The notes beneath the pieces are model-generated. The model had not been told where the DNA came from and searched no databases. It saw only the letters and a list, made by a program, of their open reading frames with translations. Below, in pieces: positions 44,869-56,216 of a stretch of DNA of 64,000 nucleotides (position 1 is the stretch's first letter; the number at the start of each line of letters is the position of its first letter). Source of the DNA: Zarea fungicola (taxonomy: Eukaryota > Ascomycota > Sordariomycetes > Hypocreales > Cordycipitaceae); the NCBI GenBank assembly GCA_900169235.1, contig FWCC01000159.1, forward strand, positions 1 to 64,000, given 5' to 3'. The translations under genes and the position numbers were made by a program.

Positions 44869-46483
44869 CTTGGCTGGAGGTATCTTTGTCCGGTGTCTGA
44901 CTACGGTGTGGTAGAAGTGGAAGTGGTGGAAGAAGAAGTAGTGGAAGAATGCCTGTTGCTACAGAAGCTTAAGAAATGGCAACTTGAGAGTAGATCTGGT
45001 CAATTGTGGCCGGCTGTACACATTCTTATATAAAAATAATTGTTGACTTGGTGAATTTGAGAAATAGAGAGCGGGCCATGTTCCTGTCCAGCGGCATCTT
45101 CAAGAAGTCTGCGGCCCCTGTTTAGTATTTACCCGCAATGCATCTTCATGGTTGTTTAGTGGATTAGAGCATCTGTCAAGTAGATAGGTTGAAAAGGTTA
45201 GGCGATCCCACGGCCGGAATATTATTGGATCGGTGACTGCTGGTTTTTGCGCCCACTTAACAAGCTGTACAGATCTGTTCTCCGTAGCACACTCCACAGA
45301 CACTACGACACTCCATAGCAAGCGGCGAGCAGATTTGTTCCCCAGGCAATAAAAACAATCCGTCACGTTATTGTTCAGCGGCTTGGCATTGCTGTTTTCC
45401 TCCGCGGCTCGCTCACAGCGGGCGCTTTTCCCACTACGACAAGTGCCAGATTATAGCGGCTCACAGAGATCGGACCGGCAGGGTTGAAGAAGCAATGTCT
45501 TCACTAAATTATCCAAACATAAAGTCCTAAATTCATGCATAAAGCTAGCGCCCTAGTAACCTACTAAGATGGCCAATTAACTTGCTGATTGACCCGCTGG
45601 TTGGCTTGCTCACTCACTCGCTTGTTTATCTTGTGGTAACTCCGAAGGCTGGGTCGCAGTGTTAAAAGTTATTTACTGACAACAGTACAGGAAGATGCGA
45701 AAATTTTATAATAAGCTACGGAGCTTAACCCAGAATCGCAGATACGGCCTGTATATCCCGTACTACTTTCGCAACTCTAGCATTGACTACATTCGGGATG
45801 AGTCTGAAACAGTTTACAACCCCAGGCACCCCTTCAAGCATTCACCCAAACTAGCCCAAGTGGGCCAGTCTAGAGTCGGGAAGTGGCAAGGGTTCGTCCA
45901 TCCTGTTTCATTTTTGAGTGTGCCGAGCATGTATTTATAGTCATTGGGGTAAAGACATTGGGGTACGAAAAGAAAAACAACAAAACAAGTAAAGATCGCT
46001 TTAGACTCTATTGCAATTCACACTGCTCCATGTTATCGAGAATGGAATGGATGCCAACAGCACCCCAGAGGTGCGGTACCGGCGCTGCTTCCCCACAAAG
46101 TCGTAAGACGCGTGCCGACACTCCGCGTCTTGGTTCTCCGCCTGCCATTGAGATGCTTTCCTGTCGCAAAGCAAAGTGTGGGGACTGTCAATTGATGTGC
46201 AGTAGAACTTTACATGTTGCCGATACTCCGCCTCTTTGCTCGTTAATTACACTCTCATTTGGTGATGGCGTATTTAGCTGCTCACAAGATCCAAAAAGGC
46301 CGTGATCCGAATCATGCCAGACACCGACTGACCAATCCAAGTGGCTAGTTTATTTGCTCTGTGGGGTGACGCATTATGTATATATTTGTTTGAGAGAACT
46401 GGCACTTGCTGTAAAAGTTACGCATTTTGCTGAATCTCATATAGCAGAGTAATAATCATTTTCAGACTGCGACTTGCATCAAA
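44869..46483. other. Divergent intergenic, no gene seen
   Basis: About 1.6 kb between the GFA-type start and the GH5 start. A GAAGTGGTGGAAG-type purine repeat lies at about 44913-44948. The element gccgacactccgc near 46116 recurs as gccgatactccgc near 46219. No coding signal. Confidence 0.5.
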
Positions 46484-47917
46484 ATGGCTGGCTTTCTTCA
46501 CACCAAAGGCACGAAAATCCTATCTGGGGATGGAAATCCCATTGTGCTCCGTGGCGCTGCAACGGGTGGGCATCTCAACATGGAAAACTTCATCACCGGT
46601 TTTCCAGGCCACGAGGAGGAACACAAGCAGGCCATGCTCGCCGCCATGGGCAAAGAAAAGTATGACTTCTTTTGGTCCAAGTTTTACGAGTATTTCTGGA
46701 CCGACGAGGATGCCAAATTGTTTGCATCCATGAAATTAAATTGTCTGAGAATACCTTTCAACTACCGGCATTTTCTCGACGACTCAGATTTGACTGTGAT
46801 TAAGCCCGAGGGATTCGCTCTCCTGGATCGAGTTGTCGAGAGCTGTGCCAGACACGGCATCTACACAATCCTCGACCTCCATGCTGTACCGGGTGGCCAG
46901 AACCAAGATTGGCACTGTGACAGCGGCACGCATAGAGCCTTGTTCTGGGACTTTCAATATTTCCAAGATCGGATTATTGATCTCTGGCGCGCGATTGCGG
47001 AACATTACAAGGGCAATACCTGGATCGCTGGATACAACCCTCTCAACGAGCCTGCAGACCCGCAGCACACGCGTCTAATTGCGTTTTACGACAAGGTCGA
47101 GGTTGCCATCCGCGCGATCGACAAGCAGCACATTTTGTTCCTAGACGGAAATACCTATGCAGCGGACTTTAGGAGATTTCCCAAGAAAGCCTACCCAAAT
47201 ACTGTATACTCTATTCACGACTATTCCAATTATGGATTCCCGAGGACCACTGAGCCGTACACTGGAACTCCGGAACAGCAGGATAAGCTCAAACAACAAT
47301 ACGAGCGCAAGATTGAATACATGAAGGAGCTCAATGTCCCCGTCTGGAATGGGGAATGGGGCCCCGTCTATGCATCGGAAATGCGACACGACGAAAATGT
47401 CGAGGCCACAAATGCGTCCCGCTACCACGTTCTCCGCGACCAGTTATCGATATATGCCAAGGGCGATCCATCTGGAGACAAGAAACCCATTTCTTGGAGT
47501 ATCTGGCTCTACAAGGACATTGGTTATCAAGGTCTGACGCACATTTCCCCAACGTCCAAGTGGTTTACGCATCTCCGTCCCTGGCTCGACAAGAAGCTGG
47601 AGCTCGGACTCGATCGCTGGGGTCGCGATGACAATATTCCTGCCGAGAAAGACGTGTATGGCCCGCTGAAGGAGCATTTCAGGAGCGTCATACCGGCGGA
47701 GCTGCATCGCGCGATTTACCCCAACACGTGGGAGGTTGGAGACTACGTGGATCGAGTTCTACGCGACATTCTCCTTTCGCAATATCTACTGAATGAATTT
47801 GCGCAATACTTTGCAGACCTCTCTTTTGAAGAATTGGATGAAATGGCGGCATCATTCAAATTGGAGAATCTTGTAGTTAGGGAAGAGCTTGTACAGACTC
47901 TTCAGGAGTCTGTTTGA
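46484..47917 (+). CDS. GH5 glycoside hydrolase without signal peptide
   Basis: Retaining beta-glycosidase of the cellulase/exoglucanase clan, 477 aa, single exon, from ATG at 46484. It starts directly with the barrel strand (GTKILSGDGNPIVLRGAATGG), so no secretion signal is present. Motifs: MKLNCLRIPFNYRHF (strand 2-3), LDLHAVPGGQN, the acid/base Glu in GYNPLNEPA at about residue 191, HDYSNYGF, and the nucleophile Glu in WNGEWGPV at about residue 287. The C-terminal 90 residues are mostly helical and Leu/Glu-rich. An intracellular GH5 could act on glycolipids such as ceramide glycosides, but the subfamily cannot be settled by eye. Its neighbour on the other strand is a secreted peroxygenase, convergent. 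Confidence 0.92.
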   Translation: MAGFLHTKGTKILSGDGNPIVLRGAATGGHLNMENFITGFPGHEEEHKQAMLAAMGKEKYDFFWSKFYEYFWTDEDAKLFASMKLNCLRIPFNYRHFLDDSDLTVIKPEGFALLDRVVESCARHGIYTILDLHAVPGGQNQDWHCDSGTHRALFWDFQYFQDRIIDLWRAIAEHYKGNTWIAGYNPLNEPADPQHTRLIAFYDKVEVAIRAIDKQHILFLDGNTYAADFRRFPKKAYPNTVYSIHDYSNYGFPRTTEPYTGTPEQQDKLKQQYERKIEYMKELNVPVWNGEWGPVYASEMRHDENVEATNASRYHVLRDQLSIYAKGDPSGDKKPISWSIWLYKDIGYQGLTHISPTSKWFTHLRPWLDKKLELGLDRWGRDDNIPAEKDVYGPLKEHFRSVIPAELHRAIYPNTWEVGDYVDRVLRDILLSQYLLNEFAQYFADLSFEELDEMAASFKLENLVVREELVQTLQESV

Positions 47918-48339
47918 GCAAATTGGCATTACTGGAACCGAGTATACAACTTGGGCTGGCCCATAAAAAGTGACCAGCAGCAAGTCGTCTGGAAATCCGC
48001 AGTACGGCTTGCTGCCTTGCAGACTAGGACGGGTGTGACGTCCCTACGTTTCGCTTTCTTCCAAGTAAGTTTAAGAAACTAGCCCCAATCACACAAAATT
48101 TTCATAGTACATATCAGACGAAATTGCGTAGCATTATTATGAAATTCAAATTAGTACCAAAATATCTCAAATTATTGTACTGCAGTGTCCCCGGAGAGGA
48201 TAAGTCAAGATCTTGCATTCGATTCGCCCACTTTCACATCATCGACGGAAAAGGTTGAGCCATACCTCTCTCCGAATTTCCCAAGTCATTTTTCATAGCC
48301 ATCATTCAATTTCCAGCTGATCAAAGTGTTGAAATAGTG
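47918..48339. other. Convergent intergenic, no gene seen
   Basis: About 420 bases between the GH5 stop and the peroxygenase stop. No feature seen. Confidence 0.5.
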
Positions 48340-49647
48340 TCAAACTCCCTGGTAACCAGGGAATATGCTGAATAGCTCACTGTGAAACTCTTTCAGCTGT
48401 GGACACGCAAGAGTCGAAGTAGCAGACTTTAGGGGTTGAAGCACAGGATCAAGGAGAGGGCCGAGTACACCCACCAAGCCGCCAAGATCAGCTAGACTAA
48501 CTGACATGGCTGCCTGGAGCATAAAACATGCCAGGTTGTCACCCTGAAGCAGAGTCTGTGCATTAAAGACACCGCCAGTGAGATTACCAATATCAACACC
48601 AGTGAAGGAGTTGGTAGTCCCTGTGTTGCCGCCAAACTTTAAAATATTTGGGTAGTCTTGGTTATTGTAGAGTAGATCAAGGAAGATATCCGGGGTATTA
48701 TACTGATCGACACCTCCGGGACGTCTATACCAGTTCTCTGGTATCCGCTCCATGCCAGAGTTGTACTGGTAGCTGCTTCCGCTGCCCGAGATGGCGAAAA
48801 AGCTCTTTAGTATATCAACAGAAAGGTAACCACCGGGGCTGTCGGCGGAGTGGTTCGACATCAAGGCTGGGACCAAATTGTGCGCACCGGGGGCAACGAT
48901 GCCAGAGACGGGGCCAGCAAAGTAGTACGCATTGTTCTGGACAGAATACTCTGCGTTGAGGGACGACTGTTTGGCAACATCGGCCATGGTATAGCCATCG
49001 CTTGCCATGCTCATGATATTGATCCATTTATCCATTTGGACCACATTGACTTTTCCCCCATTGAGGTGAGCGTCGCCACGGGTAAACGATGCATCGCCTT
49101 CATATTTGTTATGACTGCCGAGGATACCAGTTGGATTACCGAGGATCAAAGGCAAAGATGAAAGGAAGCCACCGCCAATAGACCAAGTGAGGCTGGGGAT
49201 ATCGCCGCCAAGCAAAACTCCCGCGGCAGCCAACACTGCCGCAAGGTCAGGACTCACATTGTAAGCGGCACTAAGGCCAGTAATTGCTATGAGGGTTTGT
49301 GTTAGACAGGCGGGTCTGGTTGAAAATAAAAGTATAGACAAACTTTGGCTTAAAGTTGGCTTGCCGTTTCTGGGTAGAAAGCCGTGATTTGCCGCAGCAT
49401 TAAGGCCGGGACATTCGCCACGCTTGTCTCCCGGCCCCGGGGCTCGAAATTCATGGGCACTCCCAGGGGTAACATCGACATACTGGTCTGCAGCGTTGAA
49501 AGACGGATTAGGATGGGCAACACCAGTGTTAAGTCTAGTATCTGCCCTTTTCATAATGGGTTGGGCGTCCATGAGTGCGGGCCATGCCGCGGCAAATGGT
49601 AAGAGAGAAGTAAGGGCAATTATTATCTTCAGCATTTTGCTGGGCAT
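48340..49647 (-). CDS. Secreted heme-thiolate peroxygenase (chloroperoxidase/UPO family)
   Basis: Two exons, 49647-49344 and 49286-48340, 416 aa; the 57-base intron (GTTTGT..CATAG, CTAAC branch) is in frame and leaves no stop, so it is easy to read through. From ATG 49647 (or 49635) a signal peptide MLKIIIALTSLLPFAAAWPA is followed by a propeptide ending near KR. The heme-binding motif ECPGLNAAANHGFLPRNG holds the proximal Cys; SHNKYEGDASFTRGD holds the Glu-Gly-Asp acid-base and Mg site. Both motifs are complete. The family inserts oxygen from hydrogen peroxide into aromatic or aliphatic substrates, outside the cell. Its length is that of the long group, with a C-terminal Leu/Gly-rich tail. 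Substrate unknown. Confidence 0.92.
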   Translation of the reverse strand: MPSKMLKIIIALTSLLPFAAAWPALMDAQPIMKRADTRLNTGVAHPNPSFNAADQYVDVTPGSAHEFRAPGPGDKRGECPGLNAAANHGFLPRNGKPTLSQSLSILLFSTRPACLTQTLIAITGLSAAYNVSPDLAAVLAAAGVLLGGDIPSLTWSIGGGFLSSLPLILGNPTGILGSHNKYEGDASFTRGDAHLNGGKVNVVQMDKWINIMSMASDGYTMADVAKQSSLNAEYSVQNNAYYFAGPVSGIVAPGAHNLVPALMSNHSADSPGGYLSVDILKSFFAISGSGSSYQYNSGMERIPENWYRRPGGVDQYNTPDIFLDLLYNNQDYPNILKFGGNTGTTNSFTGVDIGNLTGGVFNAQTLLQGDNLACFMLQAAMSVSLADLGGLVGVLGPLLDPVLQPLKSATSTLACPQLKEFHSELFSIFPGYQGV

Positions 49648-51292
49648 CAATTTAATTGAAGTTAGAGAATGGTTAGATAGTAAGCAGGAGAGATGGGCAG
49701 CCCGTTTATACTTGAAGAGCAATCTATGCTGCAGCTAAGCACAGCGAAACGGTCTATAGAGCTAGTGTGGCTGGCTGAGCACTGGTGATCATAGGAACCC
49801 GCTCTTTTTTTCTTTTTCTTCCTCGTCTAAGACATTTGAATGGTTAATAGATCACTTGCTCATTCGTTTTCTTCAACAGTCTGCATGGCTGAAACATATC
49901 ACATCAGCGGACTGCAAGATTCGTAGACCAGCGGTGTCTCAGATACCGCCGCGGATACCTGGGTTGTTGCTAGTGAACTGCCTGAAGGATGTCTTTAGCT
50001 AAGCTAGTTTCATACGAGAGATGTTGTATACAACGGCTAAATAACAAATATTTCGTATCCGCTTGTCTCCCAAAAGAAACCAGGACGTAAGTTGTGCAGA
50101 GGAGGACCTTGGTCCAAACAAGCCAGACCCGTTGATGCAACTTCATCCAACTATTCCAAGAGAGGAGTTACGAAATTAGTCCCACCTGAAAGAGTATTTG
50201 ATGTTGTTTGAATTGACTCTCAGGTTGTATATTGGGTCACCTACATGCAAGGTGGGCGCATTCCTGTCACAACCCACTCAACCACTCAACCATTCTACTT
50301 CAGAACTCACATTCAATTGCACGCTGCTCCTAAGGGAGTGCAGATAGATTGTATTTCGCCATCCTTTTCGTCTTGAGATAATCTCACACAGCGCTAATAA
50401 ACCTTTTAATATCGGTTCTTTGCGCCATAAGGTTATGCTCTGACTTGGCTGAGTTAATATAGATCACTTGACAATTGGCGAATCCGCGGGCAGGACCTTG
50501 CCGTATGGAGACGAATCGCCGACCACAACGCCCACTGCGCAGCTGACATCGGCAGACAGGACGGCTGCATATGAGGCTGCAGCTGTCTCAGCCGTAGCTG
50601 AAAGACAGGACGGGAGACGAATCAATTACACTCCGGTAATTTCTAATCGTGGAGTAGTCATATATATTTCATCTATTCCGCGCCCTTTTCGTCCAACGGC
50701 CTTGCGGTGTGGTATTATAGAGTTTGAGAAAAGAGACAACAAACTTAAACATTCACCAATTCGCGATTTTAGCACGCTGAACGGGCTCCTCTTGGTGTCT
50801 ATTTTCATTTTAATTTATTTAAGGCATTCTGCGCTGTCTTTCTCTTCCTTCTCAACGGAAGCAATGCCTGTTACTTCATAATCCTAGCTTCCTGCCCCCG
50901 TCTACCGGCGGCAAGGATATGTGCGCATTCTGATGCTCGGTATTAAACGCTCTTGGTTTCTTGCACGCTTTCTGCAAAGGCACAGCCGGTAAATGGACAT
51001 AAGAATATAATGTATGAGTTTGGCGGCTGTCTGGCTAGTCAGAATCCCGCGCAAAAGAGAAATCACCATGGCCTCGTAAAAACACCAATCGTGCCATACG
51101 TTGGTTACTTGTTTTAACTACAGCTTGTTAGTGAGCTTGTATTTTATTTGCCAGCCTGTTGTAGCTGGCGGGGCGACATGCAGGCTAGTAAAGCAGACAA
51201 TTCCGGCCATTGCCTGCAGCTACATTCATCCCCACACCAGCAGCTGTCCGTTCCAGTCATCTAGTTGCTGAACGCCATTTCATCGAGTATCC
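49648..51292. other. Divergent intergenic, no gene seen
   Basis: About 1.65 kb between the peroxygenase and the next regulator. A plus-strand open frame at 50468-50881 has no ATG start and no domain, so I do not call it. Repeated actca runs near 50275-50295. Confidence 0.5.
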
Positions 51293-53071
51293 ATGAGTGC
51301 ATTAACAGAGGAGGATCATGATCATGGTGTGCTCCCCGCAGTCATTGAGGCTGCCACCTCGCCACCAACCAGGAAGCGCACGGCACCTCGTGGAACGGCC
51401 TCGTACCCACGCAAGAGGGCCGTCACGGCGTGTCAGGTTTGTCGAGCCAGGCGAACCAAATGCGACAGCAAAAAGCCGAGCTGCTCATTCTGCACCAAGA
51501 TTGGCGCTAAATGCATCACGGCCGCGGTAGATTTCTCGACCTTTGACCCTGCCAGCCTAGAGATCATTGAGCGCCTGGACAGGCTGGAGAGTCTCTTGAC
51601 CACTCAGCCATCCAAGGCGCCCGACTTGCCTGACTCGGTGGAAGCCGAAAGGCCCTCGGCGGCTCGAGCAACGCCATTTTCGGGCACACATCATCCTCTC
51701 AGCCTAATTAGCTCTGCTGTCTTGTCATGGCCAGTGTTTCTTGGCCGATGGGACAAGGAGGCAGATGCACTGACAAGGCTTCGTCCTCTAGCACAGCCCG
51801 AATCACCGTCTTCAACAACGTATTCATCAGTTCCATCCGTGGACTCGTTATTAGATAATCCAAATGCAAGCGAAGAACTGCTGGAGCGCTTTTTCAAGCA
51901 CGTTCACATCAAGAATCCCATTCTAGAAATGAGCACGCTGAGAAAAATGGTTCGCCATGTCTGTCTCGATGGACTCGGCTGGGATGCTGAATCGTGTCTA
52001 GTGCTTCTTATATGGACACTTGGTGCAATCTCGACGGCGTTTGACAACCCGAACCCATGCACAAGAGACGACTTGAATCTGGCCAGTGGCTTGTTCAGTG
52101 CAGCAGCAAAACGCCTCGGTGCCCTCTACGCCACCACCGGCGTCGTCCCGGCACAATGCTTCTTCTATGCCGGCGTCTATCTCATGTCCGTCTTTCGCCC
52201 CAAAGCTGCCTGGAGGCACTTTATACAGGCTTTGGCTTGCTGCCAAGACTTTGAGTTTGCTACACAGACTTTGCGACAACCGCAGTCCTTTGAGAACTCC
52301 TCCCAGGCGCCGGCGATGGAGCAGCGGCTTTATTGGTCGTGCTGGAAGTCGGAAGTCGAACTACGTCTCCATTTAGGCTTGGTTGATTTCAAAGTCCAAG
52401 ATCGCGTCTATCCAGGACGTTTCCCTACGCTGCCGTCTGAGCCTGACAGTGACAGCCGCGCCTGGTTCTTTTACTTGGCCGAGATTTCCCTGCGGAGGCT
52501 GAATACAAGGGCGCGAAACGATATTGGACGCCTGTCGAGCCCGGATGGCGGGGAGAATTGGCAAGAGCTCATTAAGCTAGTTGTTTCATACGAAAGCCAG
52601 GTCGAGGGATGGGTAGAGTCTTTGCCGGAGATTATTAGCCTAACAACAGCACCTGAAGATGACGACGTGCTGAAAAATATTCTGAGATGTCACATGGTAG
52701 ACTTTTATGAGCTTCTGTACTGGACCTTTACCGCGGTAGTTATTAACCAAAAAGAAAGGAGCTCTGGGGTTGATAGCTATGCACAAAAAGGATTGGACAC
52801 TGCGGTTGAGAGGCTGGACAATGCCAAGTTTGGATTCCGGTACCGGCATCATGGCACCTGGCTTTTGCTTCAGTCATCGACGCGGAGCGCTCTTGTTCTC
52901 CTGGCCGCTCATCAGTCATCGAGCATGCAAGACATGTTGCCCGTCAACTGGCTTGATATGGTGTCGCGGGCGATGGAGATGTTGCAATTTTGGATTGAGG
53001 ATGATGAGACTGCGCTAGATCAGTTCATGATCCTAGCACAGTTACATAGTGCAGCACTGCGAGGAGCTTGA
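51293..53071 (+). CDS. Zn2Cys6 transcription factor
   Basis: Single-exon regulator, 592 aa, from ATG at 51293. A basic region (RKRTAPRGTASYPRKRAV) precedes the zinc cluster CQVCRARRTKC / CSFCTKIGAKC at about residues 47-74, followed by a short dimerisation-type helix FDPASLEIIERLDRLESLL. The regulatory domain has ELLERFFKHVHIKNPILE, LVLLIWTLGAIS and YWSCWKSEVELRLHLGL, the last being the conserved W-x-x-W-x-x-E-x-E-L-R segment of the fungal TF family. It diverges from a peroxygenase gene with 1.65 kb between them; a regulatory link is possible but unsupported. Confidence 0.92.
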   Translation: MSALTEEDHDHGVLPAVIEAATSPPTRKRTAPRGTASYPRKRAVTACQVCRARRTKCDSKKPSCSFCTKIGAKCITAAVDFSTFDPASLEIIERLDRLESLLTTQPSKAPDLPDSVEAERPSAARATPFSGTHHPLSLISSAVLSWPVFLGRWDKEADALTRLRPLAQPESPSSTTYSSVPSVDSLLDNPNASEELLERFFKHVHIKNPILEMSTLRKMVRHVCLDGLGWDAESCLVLLIWTLGAISTAFDNPNPCTRDDLNLASGLFSAAAKRLGALYATTGVVPAQCFFYAGVYLMSVFRPKAAWRHFIQALACCQDFEFATQTLRQPQSFENSSQAPAMEQRLYWSCWKSEVELRLHLGLVDFKVQDRVYPGRFPTLPSEPDSDSRAWFFYLAEISLRRLNTRARNDIGRLSSPDGGENWQELIKLVVSYESQVEGWVESLPEIISLTTAPEDDDVLKNILRCHMVDFYELLYWTFTAVVINQKERSSGVDSYAQKGLDTAVERLDNAKFGFRYRHHGTWLLLQSSTRSALVLLAAHQSSSMQDMLPVNWLDMVSRAMEMLQFWIEDDETALDQFMILAQLHSAALRGA

Positions 53072-55079
53072 ATGATGCTGATATGCAATGTCGGGTAGTT
53101 CTATCTGCAGCTTGTAAATTTAAGACTGGTTTAAATTGTATAATGATTAAAATAAAACAAAATGACAATTATAACAAAACCCCCCAACTTGTACAGTAAG
53201 CACTGTTGCCCTGGTGCCGTGGTCGAGCCATGCCTCTGAATGGGCTTTACCCGAAGACGGGGCTGCAGACTGGCAGATCGTCTTGTCGCTCACCCAAGTC
53301 AGTCAGCGTTTGACCAAGACTGAGCGCTCGGTACTTCATATCTTCGCATATTTATTATACCGGATGTATCAGCCGGCCGCTCCACTGGAAACTGCACCGC
53401 CGGCAAATAGGCCAGGCATAAATGCGTACTTTTTGTTCTGCTTCTTGTGATAATAGTGCCGCGCCTTGCGATACTCTGCTTTGGACATGGGATAGTTGAC
53501 GCAACCACTGCTGCGGTAGTGCTGAGGAGAGTCAGGCTAAACGCTTGGTTACTCGGTATCATTAGGGGATGTTGCACCTACTGGCTTGCTTGCACCGCAG
53601 CCCATGTTGCTGGAGTCTTGATTAATATGGTGAATCTTGGCTTGATTTAAAAATAAAGGTCAAAGAGGACTTGATGCTCTGTCAATAAATTCAAGCGTAA
53701 ACTTAAACTTTATATAGCGAGTATGTACGCCGTGGACGTCATTCACTTGTACGTAACTTGCTGCGCCCCCAACTATCGCGAGATGTTGTCCCGAATAGGC
53801 AATCACACTGCGACATGGTTTGGCTGTAAATTCCTCTATGCAAGGATTTGGAACGCCCAAATCAGGAGCGCAGTCAATCGATCACCCGAAAAAACCGATG
53901 GCGGTAAACTTGAACATTATTTGGTAACTTGGCGTCAATTTTATGCCAAGGTACTCAACCATGCATTTTGAAGCAGGACAAGAGGCGCCTGCAGCCTCGT
54001 GTAACTAACTGGGCCACGAACAAACGAGCTGCATAAAGGCCCTTTGTCCGCCGAAGAATGGAAGCAGACGTATTTTTTTTTTGAAACAAAAAGAAAAAAA
54101 GAAAAAAACTGATTACGACTGTCTGTCGCTGGTAGTTCATGTTGTATTCTACACTCTCAAGGAAGCAGCGCAATCACTGTTGTGAGCGACATGTTCGATG
54201 CTGCCAACTACTGTGCCAGTTCTGATTCCTGTGCTTTGAAACATGGGCTGGTGTGAGGAGTGAGCCATGTGTGCTGGCATCTGCGCCAAGACGAGAAGCT
54301 GAACCTTTGCCGTGGTTACTTTTGACCCATGCCATGGATATTGCACCAAAAAGCCTTTAATTGGCTAGATGCATTCTCTTATGGAGACTTCGTGCAAACA
54401 AGTCGGCGAGTTGTAAGAATGCCAGAATCGGTTGTACGCGTTTTGGTTACGAATATGGAGTTATTATAGGCAGGCTTATCCGCCACCACCTGCCACCGAA
54501 AGCAGAGAATTCAGTGCCAGCCCTGCTCGGACTTTGGGCACTAACTAATCAATCCACTGGCAACGATTAAACCCGTGCTGACGGTATCCCGTGCTGACTG
54601 GCAAGGCCTACTTGCTTGGAAACCTTTTAGGCCCACCTGGTGTTGAACAGGCTAGCAAGATAGAGAAACGTGAAAAGATGTCGCTTGCCGGCAGCTACTT
54701 AATTGCAGCCGCTATAGTAGTAGTGATCTTTTAATGTATCAAATTTTCTTCAGAGTGTTTTTGGCCGCCTAATAGCGGTAATATAATAAGCGGTGATATT
54801 TGCCGGCTGTTGGTGACCGCCGCCACTAAAGCCGCTACTGGGATATATTGATTTCTCATCATTGCTTAGGAGACATATAAGCACTCTATGATTGAGTTGG
54901 CTTACGCAACTCACAGCTGTGTTGCGTTATCCACATTTTGTTTCTATAAATCACGGCCTTGAGCCTACTTTGCTACCTAGGAGTAGTTAACTTTGTCTCT
55001 AGAGCCTCATAACGTCTATCAAGGGCATCTTCTACTCAAATACGACGAGCAACCCGGCACGGAGAAGAGCAAATCAAAA
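53072..55079. other. Intergenic, no gene seen
   Basis: About 2 kb, AT-rich. It holds a T/A run near 54068-54105 and a patch with inverted TAGCGG (54773-54778) and CCGCTA (54832-54837) that could be a short hairpin or an old transposon end. The reading frame of the next gene is open upstream from 54993 but without an ATG. Confidence 0.5.
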
Positions 55080-56216
55080 ATGACAGCTGCTACGGTTTCC
55101 AGCAAATCATGGATCTTTAAGCAGCCACCCGTTGGGCTGCTAGAACCTGGTGTCACTACAGCCATTGAGGACCATCCTCTGCAACTGACTCCGACCCCAG
55201 GTGGCGTGGTCTTTAAACTTCTCGTCGCTGGAATGGATCCTCACCAGCGAGATCGCATGCTAGGTCCTGGCCTGGTACACTATGTACCCGGCTATGTGAC
55301 TGGAGAGGTCATAACAAACTTTTCCCTTGGCACAATTATTGAATCTGACAATGATGCCTTCCCCAAAGGCAGCTTGATTGCGGGTATTCTGCCCATCTCT
55401 GAATATGGCCTGATTCCCAAAGAAGTTATAGACGCAAGACCTGCTGGTTCTCCTCTTGTCTGGAAAGTAACTAATGAATACAGCCTAGAGCTCAAGCACT
55501 TTGTCGGGGCGCTTGGCTTAGCTGGGATGACGGCGTGGAATGCTTTCCACGGGCTTGTCAAGCCAGTTAAAGGTCAAAGTCAAACTATATGGGTGAATGC
55601 TGCTACAAGCTCGGTTGGTGAACTCATTGTCCAGCTTGCCAAGATGGAAGGCATGAAAGTCATTGCTAGTGCTGGCTCAGACGACAAACTTGACTATGTT
55701 ATTAATGAGCTTGGTGCTGACCGTGCTTTTAACTACCAAAAAGAAGTGTCCATTCAAGCCACTTTGAAGCAATTGGCACCGGATGGCTTAGATTTTGTAT
55801 TTGACAATGTAGGAGGAGATCATATGCAAGCTGCCATTGAGAATATGAAGTGGTTTGGCCGTATAATTGTTTGTGGTGCGGTAAGTTGTGCTGTCTCGGC
55901 TCCTTTTGGATACAACTGACATAATTTACAGGTCTCTCAACTCAATAAACCAATCAACGAACAGTACGGTGTTACAAACCTATCTGAAATGTATCGTCGT
56001 CGTATCTCAATCCAGGGATTCTGCTGGTGGGATGAGAACGTATATGTTCCCAACATTGATGGATTCTGGGCAACTATGCCTAAGTGGATCTCAGAAGGGA
56101 AAGTCAAGGCGAGATACACCGAGTTTGAAGGAATTGAGCAGTCTGACGTCGCTTTTCTTTCCATGTTCAATGGAACGAGCTTTGGCAAAACCTATATCAC
56201 AGTTGGTGATTTATAG
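55080..56216 (+). CDS. MDR-family NADPH oxidoreductase, alkenal/prostaglandin reductase type
   Basis: Zinc-free medium-chain reductase, 361 aa in two exons, 55080-55880 and 55932-56216 (GTAAGT..TTACAG, phase 0). The start MTAATVSSKSWIFKQPPVG matches the family N-terminus; the open frame upstream is not needed. Motifs: PHQRDRM near residue 60, PGYVTGEVI, GLAGMTAWNAFHGL, the nucleotide loop VNAATSSVGELIVQLAK (normally AASGAVG, here SSVG), DFVFDNVGGDHMQAA and the C-terminal F.G..FGKTYITVGDL. The group reduces the C=C bond of reactive alkenals or enones, so it is a likely detoxification enzyme. It is the first of three redox genes, with a mini-catalase and a zinc dehydrogenase, that lie within 5 kb. 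Confidence 0.92.

Noticed and set aside
50468..50881. Plus-strand 137-codon frame between peroxygenase and regulator
   Set aside because: Starts at a TTG, has no family features, and its C-terminal hydrophobic run comes from T-rich DNA.
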